A stretch of 64,000 nucleotides of DNA, taken from positions 1 to 64,000 of the forward strand of contig CAJNOI010000150.1 in the NCBI GenBank assembly GCA_905250115.1. Direction: 5' to 3'. Below, piece by piece: positions 48,938 through 60,473 of this stretch (its first letter is position 1; the number at the start of each line of letters is the position of its first letter). The stretch comes from Adineta steineri (lineage: Eukaryota; Rotifera; Eurotatoria; Adinetida; Adinetidae). A program made the translations under genes and the position numbers. The notes beneath the pieces were generated by a model, which saw only the letters and a list, made by a program, of their open reading frames with translations, did not search any database and had not been told where the DNA came from.

Positions 48938-50592
48938 GCTATAGTGCATATAGAAAAAGAGATCAAAAATGAGAATTATGATAAGAAGAAGAATAATGAT
49001 GTGATTGTTCAAAGCATAACGAAGAGTTTGATCCGAAAGAAAATGATAGAGAACAAAGATTACACAAATAAATGATGGAATTAGAACGAGAATATAAGAA
49101 TAGAATGTAATAATGTCAGATATCATTATATGAACGAGTCTGAGTAACACTTCAATGTTCAAAGTCTCGAGAATAAAATAATTTCAGAATAAATATTCCG
49201 ACTAAAGAAAAAAAAGCTTTTATCTCATATTTTATCTGACTTTCCATGTCATTTTAATAATAACTAGACTTATATACATTCTTCTTTTTATTGATTATCA
49301 AACACCTTCGAAAGATACTCTTTTTTATTTTGATCATATTCAATTGATAATTGAGATGCATTCAAGAACACCCTCTTCACTTTACTGTAAATAGTAAAAT
49401 GAATAGATTTTCAAATCTATGAGACATATTCACCATCGCAACATAATTATACTTATATGTGACAGAAGCGATTGTATTTGTACAATTTTTAATGAAAATA
49501 CCACACTTATATCTGCGTATACTAGTACATTACCACTGTATGCAAATTCCGTATTTGTTGATCGGGAATTAAACACGAACATTTTCATGAATAAAATTGT
49601 ATTTATTAGTTTAGAAGTGAATAATTCTTTAGACTTAAAACTAGGAATGATAAATGATTATTAAGACAGTTGCTTAATAGATATCAATGTTAAATAAATG
49701 ATTTTCTTATGTAATACTAAGACATTCAAAGATAAATATCAATTGAGCATATAAAATTTGAATATATTATTCTTGATCTTGAAATCTATTGTTTTTTTGT
49801 AGTTTATATTGTTTATTTTCAATAGAATCAATATTATTCTTAATCTCATTCATTTGTTTAAAGCGAATAAAGATTCTTATTTTCTTCCCGAAAATAATAG
49901 TACTAACAAAAAAAATGAAAACTAGTAGTGTAGAAATGAGAAAGCTAAGAAGTCCTAGGTTTTATTCTTATCATCAATATTGAAAATGTCCAATGTATAA
50001 TGTTCAGATGAGAAATTGTTCTAATCATAAATCTAATTTTCATTTAATGAGTATAAATCTATAAGCTACTTAAATCATTGGATATTTAGATTTTATTTTG
50101 AAAAGAAATTCTTTTCATAACTTCCATTATATAATATGTAGGAAGAATTCATAAATTCTATAAAGAATATTTCAATCGAAAACCTGATTTTTCCTTCTTA
50201 AATATCTATAATTTACAGTAATAAGAATTCGAGTTTATTATTTAAATAGAAAAATAGAAACGTTTCTTCTTAATCATAACTAAAACTGATAATTAGATAA
50301 ATTTTTTATAGAAATAACTAAATTTATCAACCTTCTTCATAATTCAACTTTAGAACGAATAGACAAAAAATCTATGTTCTATAGTGAGCTTTGACAAATA
50401 TTCGATTCTGACTTGATTATATTTCATATATGATGAAATATATAAAATAAAAGTTTTTGTTAACTTTTGATTATTAATATAAAAAGAATTGTTTAAGAAA
50501 ATCTTTCTTCTTATTATTAAATTCTAATAGAAGAAAAAGAAGGAAAAGAAAAAAAAGTTATGTTTTTGATATTTTGATAATAAATGAATGTA
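48938..50592. other. Intergenic, nothing firmly recognised
   Basis: No gene is supported. The reverse strand at about 49800-49965 could encode one hydrophobic helix plus a polar tail after an AAACCTAG acceptor. A plus-strand frame of 81 codons lies at 49419-49664. Neither has further support. Confidence 0.35.
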
Positions 50593-51197
50593 TTATAATG
50601 ATGTTGTTGATGATCTAACTAATAAATAAATGCTTATAGCTAATGCAGTTAAAGAAAATAATCCAATAATAATAACAAATATAATAATTAAAGTTTTTGA
50701 ACATCTAAAAGGATTTTCTTGAAAAGAATTTCTTTTCGAATTATTTAAATTTGAGATTGGATATTGATATTCACCAAATGAATTATTATCTCCACTATTA
50801 TCTTTAAGTGGTTCATGATAAATACCTTTTCTAAACAAAACAAAGAAATAAGTAAAATTATGAGAATTAAATAAATTTCAATCAAACTTCATTCGTCCTT
50901 TATCAATAGTATTTGGATAAGATGGTTGTTGATTTGAATAAATATTCTCATTATTATTATTTAATTGTTGTTGTCGTAATGCTAATGGATTATTTGGAAT
51001 TTGAGTTGGACTTAGATATGCTACTGGAGAACGACTATCATGATTTCCATATCCATCATCAGTTATTGAAAATTTCTTTTAAATATTTTTTAAAATTATT
51101 TTAGCGTTTTTTTAAAATCCTTTACTTTTGATGAATATTGAGATGGAACTAGAATTCGTGGAACAACTGGAACATTAGGATATGCATATTGATCCAT
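50593..51197 (-). CDS. Small single-pass membrane protein, unknown function
   Basis: Three exons (51197-51126, 51075-50888, 50830-50593) join in phase to 165 residues, with introns of 50 and 57 nt. The N-terminal part is polar and rich in Pro, Asn and Gln (MDQYAYPNVPVVPRIL, later LRQQQLNNNNENIY). One hydrophobic helix near the C-terminus (TLIIIFVIIIGLFSLTALAISIYLLV) is followed by a very short tail RSSTTSL. There is no signal peptide, so a tail-anchored or type II topology with the polar part in the cytosol is likely. I do not recognise the family. Correct splice sites and phases over three exons argue that it is a real gene. Confidence 0.6.
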
Positions 51198-51483
51198 TTT
51201 TCAAAAGAAATTTTTTCGAGAAATAAAAAAGAAAAATCTACTTTAGTTTTTTCTTTCACAAGAAAAATCAATTGAATTTTTTTATCTTAAATCAACTAAA
51301 AGAAACCTTTAAAAGATTTATTTCATTTCTTATTCAACAACAAATAATTATTCGAATAAGAAAAGATTTTTTTTTCAATTCTTCCTTTATTTATTAATTA
51401 TATTAATAATTTTATTAGAATAAAAAAATATTTCAAATATTTCATTTTTATTTTTATTAACAACATTTCATTTTCTACAACAC

Positions 51484-52095
51484 ATAGAATATACGGTCAA
51501 AAAAAAACGTTTTCTTACATATAGTTATGAATAGAATAGAAATCATCACTTAAACAGTATAAATAAAAGTTCATTCTAAAAATCTTAATTATTGATACGC
51601 TCTTTCATACATTATCCAAGGAAAAAGAAAGCACTTCCGCATCATATTGTTCATTGATATGTCTATGAATAATCAACTAAAAACAGCACGAGCCGTTCAC
51701 AAATTTATGTCGTTTGTAAAACTAATTGTGCTGCTCAGTTTTAATGTCGAAGTTATCAAGTATTTTTACCCGAACACTATCATTGATTGAGTAAGTTTCA
51801 AAATTTGTTTACTCAAAATAACCAGCACAACTTGTTTTACAAAGTTTTACAAACGAAACGCAGTTGTGAAAGGCTCGTGCTGTTTTTAGTTGATTACTCA
51901 TAGAAACATCGATGAACAATTACGATGCGTAAATATTTTCTTTTTGGTTGAATGATCCATTAAAAAAGTATGAAAGAGAATATGAATAATTAATATGTTG
52001 AGAATAAACTTTTATTTCTATTATTAATTGCATGATTTCTATTCTATTCATCAAAAATAAATCTAAGAAAACGTTTTTTCAACCGTATATTCTAT
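51484..52095. mobile_element. Foldback element with about 280-bp inverted arms
   Basis: ATAGAATATACGGT at the left end is mirrored by ACCGTATATTCTAT at the right. Inside, AACGTTTTCTTA, GAATAGAATAGAAATCAT, AATCAACTAAAAACAGCACG and TTTGTAAAACT blocks of the left arm recur in reverse order and orientation in the right arm, up to a centre near 51790. No coding capacity. TA dinucleotides at the ends would suit a Tc1/mariner-type MITE. Confidence 0.75.
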
Positions 52096-53401
52096 AATTA
52101 AAATGAAATATATGATTGAGCCATTTTGTAGTTGACAGATTGACAATATCTTTGTTTTATTCTTTAAAAAATCTATTTAATTATAAAATATGAATATTTT
52201 ATGTTGATTTTAATGATTTTTAGTTAATTGATAAAAAGAATTGCAATTAAAAATATTTTAATAAAACTAAACTAAAATTTTCATATAGAAAATAATAAAG
52301 ACTGATCTTGGATAAAAATAACTTATGAAAGATTGTTGCTGTTGATTTTAATATAATTAAAACATATTTTTCATATGTCTATTTTTATTTTCAATTAATA
52401 ATATTAATAAAATCTAATATTCTTATTATGCTCGATTCTTTTATATATATTTCCTTAAGGTAATCCAAAAATAGTACGACCCCGGTGTTACTTCCTCGTT
52501 GTAAGCAAAAAAAACTTTTTCTTTTTTTCATGAATCGATAGAGCATCTTTTACTGAATCTTTTCATCTTATTTAATCAGTCTTCACTCAATACTAGAGTA
52601 AAAAACTTCGGTAAGAACTGTTTTTGTTTGAAGGTAGATCGTTGTATTACATTACAGGGTGTCCGGAAAGTCATTTATCAAAAAAAATATCAATGCTTCT
52701 CTTACGGCACGAGCAAACGCAAGCTGATTTTTTCCTAATGATAAAGACATGTCTAGAGAGATCATCTATTACATGTCACTATTGACTTCAACAACAAGAA
52801 CTTTACTTTTTCATACATAAGAAAAAAAGAGAAGATACTGAATAAAGACTTTTTCTAAGCATGTATTTTGAAGAATAAACCTTCAACATATCTTTATCAA
52901 TTATAGAATTAATCAACTCATTTGTTCGAACTATATGGAAAATAAGACGTTGATGATATTATTTTTCTATTAACCTAAGTATGTATGTTAATAATATAGA
53001 AAAAAGAATTTTTTTCAACGCTATTCGCAATTATTAAAGAATTTATTTAAATAATTCTCGAGAAAATATTTATCAATTTAGTCAGGATTTAGAAAATCTT
53101 TTATGAAATATTTATTAAAACAATTTGAAAAGAGGTTACATTTTTAAATAGATTTCATCAAAATCTTCACATAGAAAAACTATTTCATAAATTCTTAAAA
53201 TAATATTATTCCAGATGGATAACGATATACTTTCGAATAGAGTAATTAACGAATTTTATGCCAAATGAAAGCTCATTAAAAACGACATTTATTCATATTA
53301 AATAGTCACAGTTATAGAAACTTTTTAATGTTGAACGCGTAAAAAATCTTCAGAAGTTTTTCATTTTTTTAGACTAGAAAGTTAAAGCGTCAGTAATTCA
53401 A
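52096..53401. other. Intergenic, nothing recognised
   Basis: AT-rich sequence with no supported exon. An isolated ACAGGGTGTCCGGAAAGTCA near 52655 looks like a transposon end but has no visible partner. Confidence 0.4.
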
Positions 53402-53829
53402 AAACGGAGTAAATATTTTTTTTGTTGAATATTCTTACATGATTTGATCGAGCTGGTCGAGTTCTATAAAACTGTATACATTAGAGAATTTTACAAAACT
53501 CTTTTTTTATTTTTAGATGGAAGAAAAACATTCGATTTTTTAATGATATTATTTTTTTTCATTATTTTTCTAAGCATAAACGCTTGAAAGCATACTAAGT
53601 AGACGCAGGTTTTCACGCTCCTTCTAGTGAGTATATTTTGAAGTGTCTATGCCTGTGCTTGTAAAATAATGGAAACAACTAACTCCATTGAAATATCGAA
53701 TGTTTTTCTTCCATCTAAAAATAAAAAAAGAGTTTTCTAAAATTCTCTGATGTATACAATTTTGTAGAACTCGACCAGCTCGATCAAATCATGTAAGAAT
53801 AACCAACAATAAAATGCTTACTTCGTTTA
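53402..53829. mobile_element. Foldback element with about 140-bp, highly similar arms
   Basis: The left arm contains TTCTTACATGATTTGATCGA, GCTGGTCGAGTTCTATAAAA and TTTTTAGATGGAAGAAAAAC. The right arm carries their reverse complements with few changes, separated by a roughly 150-bp spacer. The ends read AAACGGAGTAA and TTACTTCGTTT. The similarity of the arms suggests a recent insertion. No coding frame. Confidence 0.8.
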
Positions 53830-54637
53830 TGAATCGAGTGTTAAAATTTTTAGAATATTTTTATTGAAACAAAAGATTTTCGAAAAAAAAACATTTTCTA
53901 TTCAAAATTATTAATTAAAATCAGTTTAGATATATATTGAAGAATAAAACTATTAATTTATTCTATACAATCAAATCATATTCTCATATTCATATCGATT
54001 AATTTTATCAAAAATCTTATTAACATTTGGCTCAAAATTAAATTATCAGTATAACATTCGATGCTCGGTAACTATATTATATTTGCTTATCCATCTCAAC
54101 ATGTTTTTCAGATGCGTTTATATTCGTTTTTGAGGAAAAAAAATCTTGCTCGCAAAGATTCGCACTGCGTTATCATTATGTTGACATGATGATCATCTCT
54201 TCTTCGAGCTATTCAAATAAGCCCTTCATTTTGATTATATAAACACGATCAAATTGTGCGATGAGTGTCACTAGAACATTAGATTTTTAATTATAGGCCG
54301 ACATATTGAATCTATGAAAAAGATTTCTATTTTGACAAAATAATTAATTTAAAGTTAGCTTATATAAAAGAAAATATATTTAATTAAGAGTTGCTGACTT
54401 AGAGTTCTATTATTTTTCATATAAAAAAGAGAAAAGGATTTTTAATTAAGGGAAAATCAAATAAACAAGATCAAGATTTTTACCAAACGATGATAAATTA
54501 ATTTTTTTGAAGAATAAAAATAGTTTGATATATAAATAAGAAATTGTTTTCGTTAAAGAAATCTAAATATGAATATTAATTAATGATAATTATATATTTT
54601 AATTCCCTTTCATCTGACAAATTTCTTAATTAATGTT
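53830..54637. other. Intergenic up to the assembly gap
   Basis: AT-rich with no supported exon or repeat. If the second GPCR is complete, its body would be expected here, but no receptor coding sequence is seen, so it must lie in the gap or be absent. Confidence 0.45.
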
Positions 54638-54737
54638 NNNNNNNNNNNNNNNNNNNNNNNNNNNNNNNNNNNNNNNNNNNNNNNNNNNNNNNNNNNNNNN
54701 NNNNNNNNNNNNNNNNNNNNNNNNNNNNNNNNNNNNN
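54638..54737. other. Assembly gap of exactly 100 N
   Basis: One hundred unknown bases, the usual placeholder for a scaffold gap of unknown length. The true distance and even the join are uncertain. Confidence 0.95.
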
Positions 54738-54832
54738 CTGATCCTGCGCCAACTCTTCGTCAACTTCAAACAATAGGATCAGCTCAAGTTGCTCACCATG
54801 CAACAAGAAATCATCGCAGAATTCATGTCGCA
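54738..54832 (+). CDS. C-terminal end of a second GPCR copy, cut by gap
   Basis: The open frame from the gap to TAA encodes 31 residues beginning DPAPTLRQLQTIGS and ending TRNHRRIHVA. By eye 24 of 31 match the tail of the GPCR at 6474-7589. The 3' flank is also conserved: AAAAAGTCCAATTATT, then ATATTTTGTTGTGTTGTTAA and AATAAATACATG. It lies on the opposite strand to the first receptor. Whether the rest of the gene exists is hidden by the N run. Confidence 0.8.
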
Positions 54833-55034
54833 TAACGGAGAGAAAGACGACGAACTTTAAAAAGTCCAATTATTTTTATATTTTGTTGTGTTGTTAAATA
54901 AATACATGTTCAGTGTATCTATCAATGATTATCTATGAGAATACGTTCTCATTTCTTGATAAAATATTTAAATTAGCTGAAAGTGAATTTATTCTCTTTT
55001 TCGTTGAGAAGAGTTTTGCAAACATAAACTGTTT

Positions 55035-55480
55035 GCTTGCTTGCTTGTCTGTCCGCAGGGTCAAAAAAACATCGAAAATCGATTTTCCGGAAAAGATATT
55101 TCCAGAGGTATTTCGCTGCGGGGACTTCGAATCTGATACTAGTTTTTTAAAATTCTTTCAAAAAAAGCATTTTTTTACGAGAAAACTTTTTTTTCATAAA
55201 AGCTGACAAAACGGTTTTTGAGATCGGGGAACAAGATTTTCACGTTAGTTTTTGATATTTTCTTATGCACCACATATTTTTACACAAAGGGCCATTTTTA
55301 CGAAAATAATTTTTTTGTTTTAAAAAGTTGGCCAGAGGGTTTTGGGTGTCATGGATCTCGAATATAGTGTTAGTTTTTTGAAATTGTATAAGTAAAATGC
55401 TCAGTAGCATTCTAGAACACGATTTATACGAGAAAGAGCTGAGCGAGTCCCTAGACGAGCGTTACTTGTTTAGTCTACCT
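55035..55480 (-). repeat. Dispersed repeat (CTCGCTCAGCTCTTTCTCGT family), copy 4
   Basis: On the minus strand it starts CAAGTAACGCTCGTCTAGGG, then GACTCGCTCAGCTCTTTCTC, then AAAAAACTAAC...TATTCGAGATCCATGA, collinear with the copy at 21390. It extends through two more AAAAACTAAC-type units and ends near GACAGACAAGCAAGCAAGC. Confidence 0.65.
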
Positions 55481-55528
55481 ATACAATCATTGTTTTTGAT
55501 GTTGTGCGAGTATAGTTGAGTGAATTTA

Positions 55529-55622
55529 CATCTTGAGGATGGATGGGTGTGGATATAGATATAAGTCTGGATATGAGAAGAGTACAACACCCACATCCAC
55601 ACCCACCCACACTCACATACTT
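55529..55622. repeat. Telomere-like inverted hairpin, copy H
   Basis: CATCTTGAGGATGGATGGGT faces ACACCCACATCCACACCCAC across a loop of about 40 bp. It sits between the dispersed repeat and the dead transposase. Confidence 0.7.
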
Positions 55623-55635
55623 AATTAGGGTTCAC

Positions 55636-56120
55636 TTGAAACATGGTGCACCTTCATTTAAATGGTTCTATAGATTTCTACAACGTCATCCTTTATCTTT
55701 AGAAAAAGCGAAACGAAAATAAAAAGTTCCTTTAGAAGATGCGTGCAAACTTGTACCATCATTTTATTCTTACATACGTCGAGCAAGTAAATGGGATTCT
55801 AAGCGAGGACTGATGAATGCATTTACATCTTCTGATATATATAATATGGATGAAAGTCCAGTTGCATTATTTGGTGATCACTCAAAACGAAGTATTAATG
55901 ACATTGGTACACCAAACGATATCGAAGTCAATCTTGCAGATAAGTGATTTGAAAATTTATAAAACTTAAATGAATTGATTGTTGTATGTGTTTTAGGTAA
56001 AAGATACTCATTCGAAGCTATTAGTAGTTGATAGTGCTGGTTTACATCTTAATTCTGATATAATCGATGATTTACGAGCGAAATAGGTAGTGGTGGCGGT
56101 TGTACCATGTGTGCAGAAGT
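55636..56120 (+). pseudogene. Broken DDE transposase, pogo/Tigger-like
   Basis: A single frame encodes LKHGAPSFKWFYRFLQRHP, then SKWDSKRGLMNAFTSSDIY, NMDESPV (candidate first catalytic Asp) and, after a probable short intron, LLVVDSAGLHLNSDII (candidate second Asp) and VVVAVVP. This order matches the DDE_1 core of pogo/Tigger/jerky-type transposases. The frame is broken by a TAA at 55720-55722 and a TAG at 56084-56086. No N-terminal DNA-binding domain or end repeats were found. The downstream part is interrupted near 56130 by a GC-richer insert. It cannot encode an active enzyme. It lies inside the second copy of the inverted duplication and has no partner at 4.8-6.5 kb, so it was inserted after duplication or lost from the other arm. 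Confidence 0.6.
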
Positions 56121-56299
56121 GCTCGATGTTTCTTTTTTTTCCAGTTTTTAAACATCATTATGAGAATTCCTGAAACAGTATTTCGTGGATTTTCGGCGAA
56201 AACCTTCAGAAAACTCACCATTTTTGGTAGGAGCCTTGCCGAAAAATGGCTAGAATTCGGCCCTGGTATCGGTGCAGGAGTGTTTGACCTGGAATGATC

Positions 56300-56850
56300 C
56301 TGCAGCTCAAGTTCCATATACTGATACTTATGTTTCTACAGTTCAATCAAGTCCAGTAAGTCATTCATTTTTTTAAAATGTAATTTTTTAATAAAATTAG
56401 CATTTATCTCTTACTTGTAGTGGAGGTGATACTTTAACAATGGTATCAAATATCACAACGGATTCAATTAAGAATGAAAAATCAGTAAGATATTGTCACA
56501 TTATTGTTCCACCACAGATAAATTTATTTTATTTCATTTCAATTCACTGTCTAATAAAAATAACAAACAGTAATATATTCTGTTCATTTTGTAATAGACA
56601 AATTAGTAAAAAGTGCGTTACTGCCGAATTAATTGGAAAAGATGATCATAAAGAAGTAAGTATCCTATTTGTAGAACATTTATATACATAGAATGTCGGT
56701 GAGCGTTGAGATAAAGTAGTTCTGCGATTTTAAAATAAAATTTTGCTTTGCACCATATTTTCAACCTAGTCTGCGCAGTTACAGAAAGAAATGTTGAAAT
56801 TATGTGATATAAGATGGAAACAATTAGCTCAAAACGAAATTCAGTAATTA
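56300..56850 (+). pseudogene. Zinc-finger-like gene fragment, paralogue of 4847-4988
   Basis: The core exon (about 56581-56705) encodes IFCSFCNRQISKKCVTAELI and ends at a CG/GTGAGC donor, as does the minus-strand exon at 4988-4847; the start of the following intron is also alike (GTTGAGATAAAG against CTTGAGATAAAG). One base fewer in this copy puts a TAG before the donor. Candidate exons before it (around 56300-56356 and 56421-56482) have good donors. A following exon, from an acceptor CAACCTAG, encodes SAQLQKEMLKLCDIRWKQLA and stops near 56847. It is best read as a decayed copy. Confidence 0.4.
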
Positions 56851-56989
56851 GCAAATTAGAACAAATTGGGCATAGTGTAGGGTAAGTTCGAACTTTTATA
56901 GCAATCATCGATAACCATTTATTTATATATAGATTGGTACCATTGGGTGAAAATCTTAGTAACTATGATGGTGCCCACGATGATGATTC

Positions 56990-57080
56990 CTGATGCAGTT
57001 TGAATCTGTGACTGGATCCATTCACCAAAACTGTCTGGAACTAACCGTTTCCGGGCCGGATTGTTCATGCTGGATTGAAT
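56990..57080. repeat. Inverted relative of the segment at 4400-4600
   Basis: It contains CTGGATCCATTCACCAAAAC, TGTCTGGAACTAACCGTTTC and GGATTGTTC, which correspond to blocks on the minus strand of 4410-4510. It lies downstream of the zinc-finger-like fragment here, just as on the other arm. Confidence 0.5.
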
Positions 57081-59978
57081 TTTGTCTACAAAAAAAAATA
57101 CCGGTATACAAAATCCAAACAAGAAAATGTAAGAAATTCTATATTATTAATCAACTGAATATAACATCAGTTGAGAATAAAAAAAACATTGTTTTATTTA
57201 ACATACTAACGAAAATTATGTTTTTAGCGGATAAAAATAAATGGGAACAAAAATGGTGCCAAAAATTTTTCGGTAAATATGTGATCCCATTTTTCAGTGA
57301 GTAACTAAAATAGAAAAAAATCATATTCTTGATTTCTTGACGTTTTCTCTTTCCAACAGTAATTCATTCATTTTGTATCGAGAATAACGTTATAGTTTCT
57401 ATAAGATTTTTTTTCGTAAGCAAGAATTGAGGAACAAACAACTGTATGAATTCAGAAATTAAAAGAGAATAATAATTATAGAAAAAGTTGATAAAATGGG
57501 TGATTTGTCCATGACATTATTTTCTAACAATATATAGAATATATTGCATTGAATAGTTTCGAATATTCATTTCAATAGATTCACATTCGAAATCAATCCT
57601 GATGCTAATTGTATTACAATCGAATGTAATTATTTCTCTTCATGCACTAGTTTAAAAAACCGTTTTGCTATCGATGAATACGATTCATTTATAATGAATG
57701 CTAAAAGATTGCTCTCGTAGGATATTATCTATTTTACTACATATTATTCTTGACAAAAGGAAACAATGGACAAAATCTAAAATTAGTATATTATTTTATT
57801 CTTTCCATTTGTTATATTTTAGGAATAGGAAAAACAAATGTTTCTGAGACAAAAAAAAGATAATCAATTGGTTGACTTCTTATTGTTAGAATTCTAACGA
57901 AACGTCTAACTGAGCAAAATTCATCGGATATTAGATATGACTTGCTTGTCTTTGTATTTATGTTATTTGTTGTTTTTTGCTTAATCTCTGTCGCTTGTTT
58001 CTTCTTTTCTCGCTGTTTTCTCTAGCTTGCATAGTGTATAGCTTTTCCCCTCTTGTGGCTATTGTTAAATAACAATGTATTTTATTAATTGTACATAAAT
58101 ACAGTTATGATTTGATCATTGGATATTTTTCCGAAAAAAATCCTTGCTCATACTTATGGATAAAATAAACAAATAATTTTCTCGTTCCAATTCAATTAAT
58201 TAATATTTTGTTAGTAATATTTTACAAGAAAAAATAATAGTTCTTACACATGATTCACTTTTTGGAATAAACTGATCACATATAGAGAAAAAATGTCAGT
58301 GAGAAGTAAAACAGAAGCGAACATTGCATTCGATAAAAGAAAATAGAACAATTATTAAGATCTCGACGGTATCTGATCTACTTGGAGACACAAATAGGTT
58401 TTTAATCGGTACAATATTTATCGAATAGGTCCTAATAAACGTTGAAAAATTATAAAATTTGCTTTTTTTTGCTATACTTCACAGTTGGAGTATTAAAATG
58501 TTACTCTAATCGAAATAAAATTATTTGTTTTATTATTTTCTATAGTTCAAATGTGTGAGTTTTGCATCAACGTTCATGCTGGAGTTGTAGCATCAGCTAT
58601 CTTTATTGAAGACTAGAACTTATTCAAAGAACGCATTGGGTTTTGTTCAATTCTGATCATTACTTTAAAATTTTTATTGGATCGTTTGGTTCGTAAATTT
58701 ATTAACAATCAATGTATACAAGTTCTGAATGATTCAAGACCAGCTCCTTGTGTGCCAAACGGTGCTCGGCCTATATAACTTTTACTATTTTATTTTAATC
58801 ATTTTTTTGTTTCTTTTCTCTTATTTTTTTCTATAAAGTTGCTCCATTGAAAAAGTCATTTCATAACATCCAATGTTCATCTTGATCACCATGAGAATTT
58901 TCCTTATCATAACATATTTAGTTTAAAATATTTCATAAATCTTTTCCAAGGTTAGATTTAACTGAATTATCAGCAATTCATTTTTCATGATAAGTTTTAT
59001 TTTAACTCCATTCATTCGACAATCTATTATCAATATACTAGTACCAAAATAATATTAAAATTTCATCTGTAAAAATTATTTTTTAATAATGTTAAATGAT
59101 ATTAAATGTCAATTGTTGTATCGACGAGTTCTTTCTAAATAAAAACATAAGTCATTATTTTAAACAACTTATTAATTGCTTTTGTTACACCGTTGGAATT
59201 AATTTAAAATAAAGAAAATTGATCATTTATTTAAAATTATATTTATATTTCCATGCATTTTAATCTACTTTGAGAGAACGTATTTTTCTCAAATGTAGAT
59301 TATTTCAATTACCTTAATAAAAAAATTATCTTTACTTTTTCATATAGTATTCAAAATAGGTAAGAGTAGCTATTGTCATATCATCGCATCTAACGATTTT
59401 TGACTATGAGATCTTATCGAATGAGTTCGACCTCGATGTTTATTATAGATGGAATAGAAGGAGAAAAGATATGTATAAATATACAAGACGTGCTATTTAT
59501 GAATAAGTAAACTTTTTTGGTTGAGTTCGAAAGTGATACTTAATACAGGTTCTTTGTGATCTTGCTTGTATGAATATAAATCTTGGACATTTTTCTATCA
59601 ACGATAAAAAAAATTTGCATGCTTACTCAAATCGTAATAGAGATATTAAAAATTTTCAGCGCTAAAATGATTTTTGACTCATCCTGAATAATAATGAGTA
59701 ATAGAGAAATTTGATGAAATATAAAATATTTTTAATAATGGTTTTTGATTTAAAAAAGCAATTTTAATTGTCAATAGATAATTTAATATGAATCAGATAA
59801 GAAATGTTTTTAAAGTCATAATTTATATTAATAAAAATTGATATTCTAGTATAAAATCAAGATATTATTTATTTAGATAAAAAAAATCTCGATATATAGA
59901 AATATGATTTAAAAAAACACAAAAATTTCTTTTTAAAATTGAAATCTTGAAAGAATCTAAAATTGAATTAAATTAAAT
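57081..59978. other. Intergenic, nothing recognised
   Basis: Almost 3 kb of AT-rich sequence with no exon, RNA gene or structured repeat I can support. Confidence 0.45.
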
Positions 59979-60473
59979 TTAAACAGAATCCATAAAAAAT
60001 CCAAATTCTTGTTGATCAATTTTTCCGTCTCTATTTGTATCAGCATAAATAAACATCGCACCAGCAGCATCATATTGAAAAATTTTCTTTGCAATATCAG
60101 GTGCACCAATTCCAACATCAGGTCCAAGACCATATGTATGATCTTTACCATTAGATATACCGAATGCATATTTTTCATATGAATATGGATCTTTTACAAA
60201 ACCAGCAACAGCAACATCATAACCAATTTCATACGTTATTGTTTGAGTTACATGAGCTGCCTAGAGTTTAAATTTGATTTTATTTAACAAAAAAAAACTA
60301 AAACTTACAGAAAAAGCTTCTAGATCATATTGATATTGATTTGATATTGATTTATTTTTATCTTGACTTGTTGGTCCAAGGAATAAACGAAATTCTTTTT
60401 CATCAATAATTCCATCATGATTGACATCAGCACGACTAAATTGTTTACTATAATCAATAATATGTGAAGGCAT
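59979..60473 (-). CDS. Small EF-hand calcium-binding protein
   Basis: Exons 60473-60309 and 60260-59979 join in phase (48-nt intron) to 148 residues. Two canonical EF-hand loops are present: DVNHDGIIDEKEF (about 16-28) and DTNRDGKIDQQEF near the C-terminus (about 130-142), with acidic residues at loop positions 1, 3, 5 and 12. The region between them is Tyr/Gly-rich (YGLGPDVGIGAPDI) and not a recognisable hand, so the two hands are unusually far apart. There is no signal peptide or membrane helix, so it is likely a cytosolic calcium sensor or buffer. No specific family is recognised. Confidence 0.75.

Noticed and set aside
49419..49664. Possible small plus-strand gene
   Set aside because: No domain, splice pattern or codon signal separates it from chance open frames in AT-rich DNA.
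52650..52690. Isolated transposon-end-like sequence ACAGGGTGTCCGGAAAGTCA
   Set aside because: No matching inverted end or coding remnant was found within reach, so an element cannot be delimited.
54630..54869. Minus-strand frame that crosses the N gap
   Set aside because: It runs through unknown bases and is antisense to the conserved GPCR tail.
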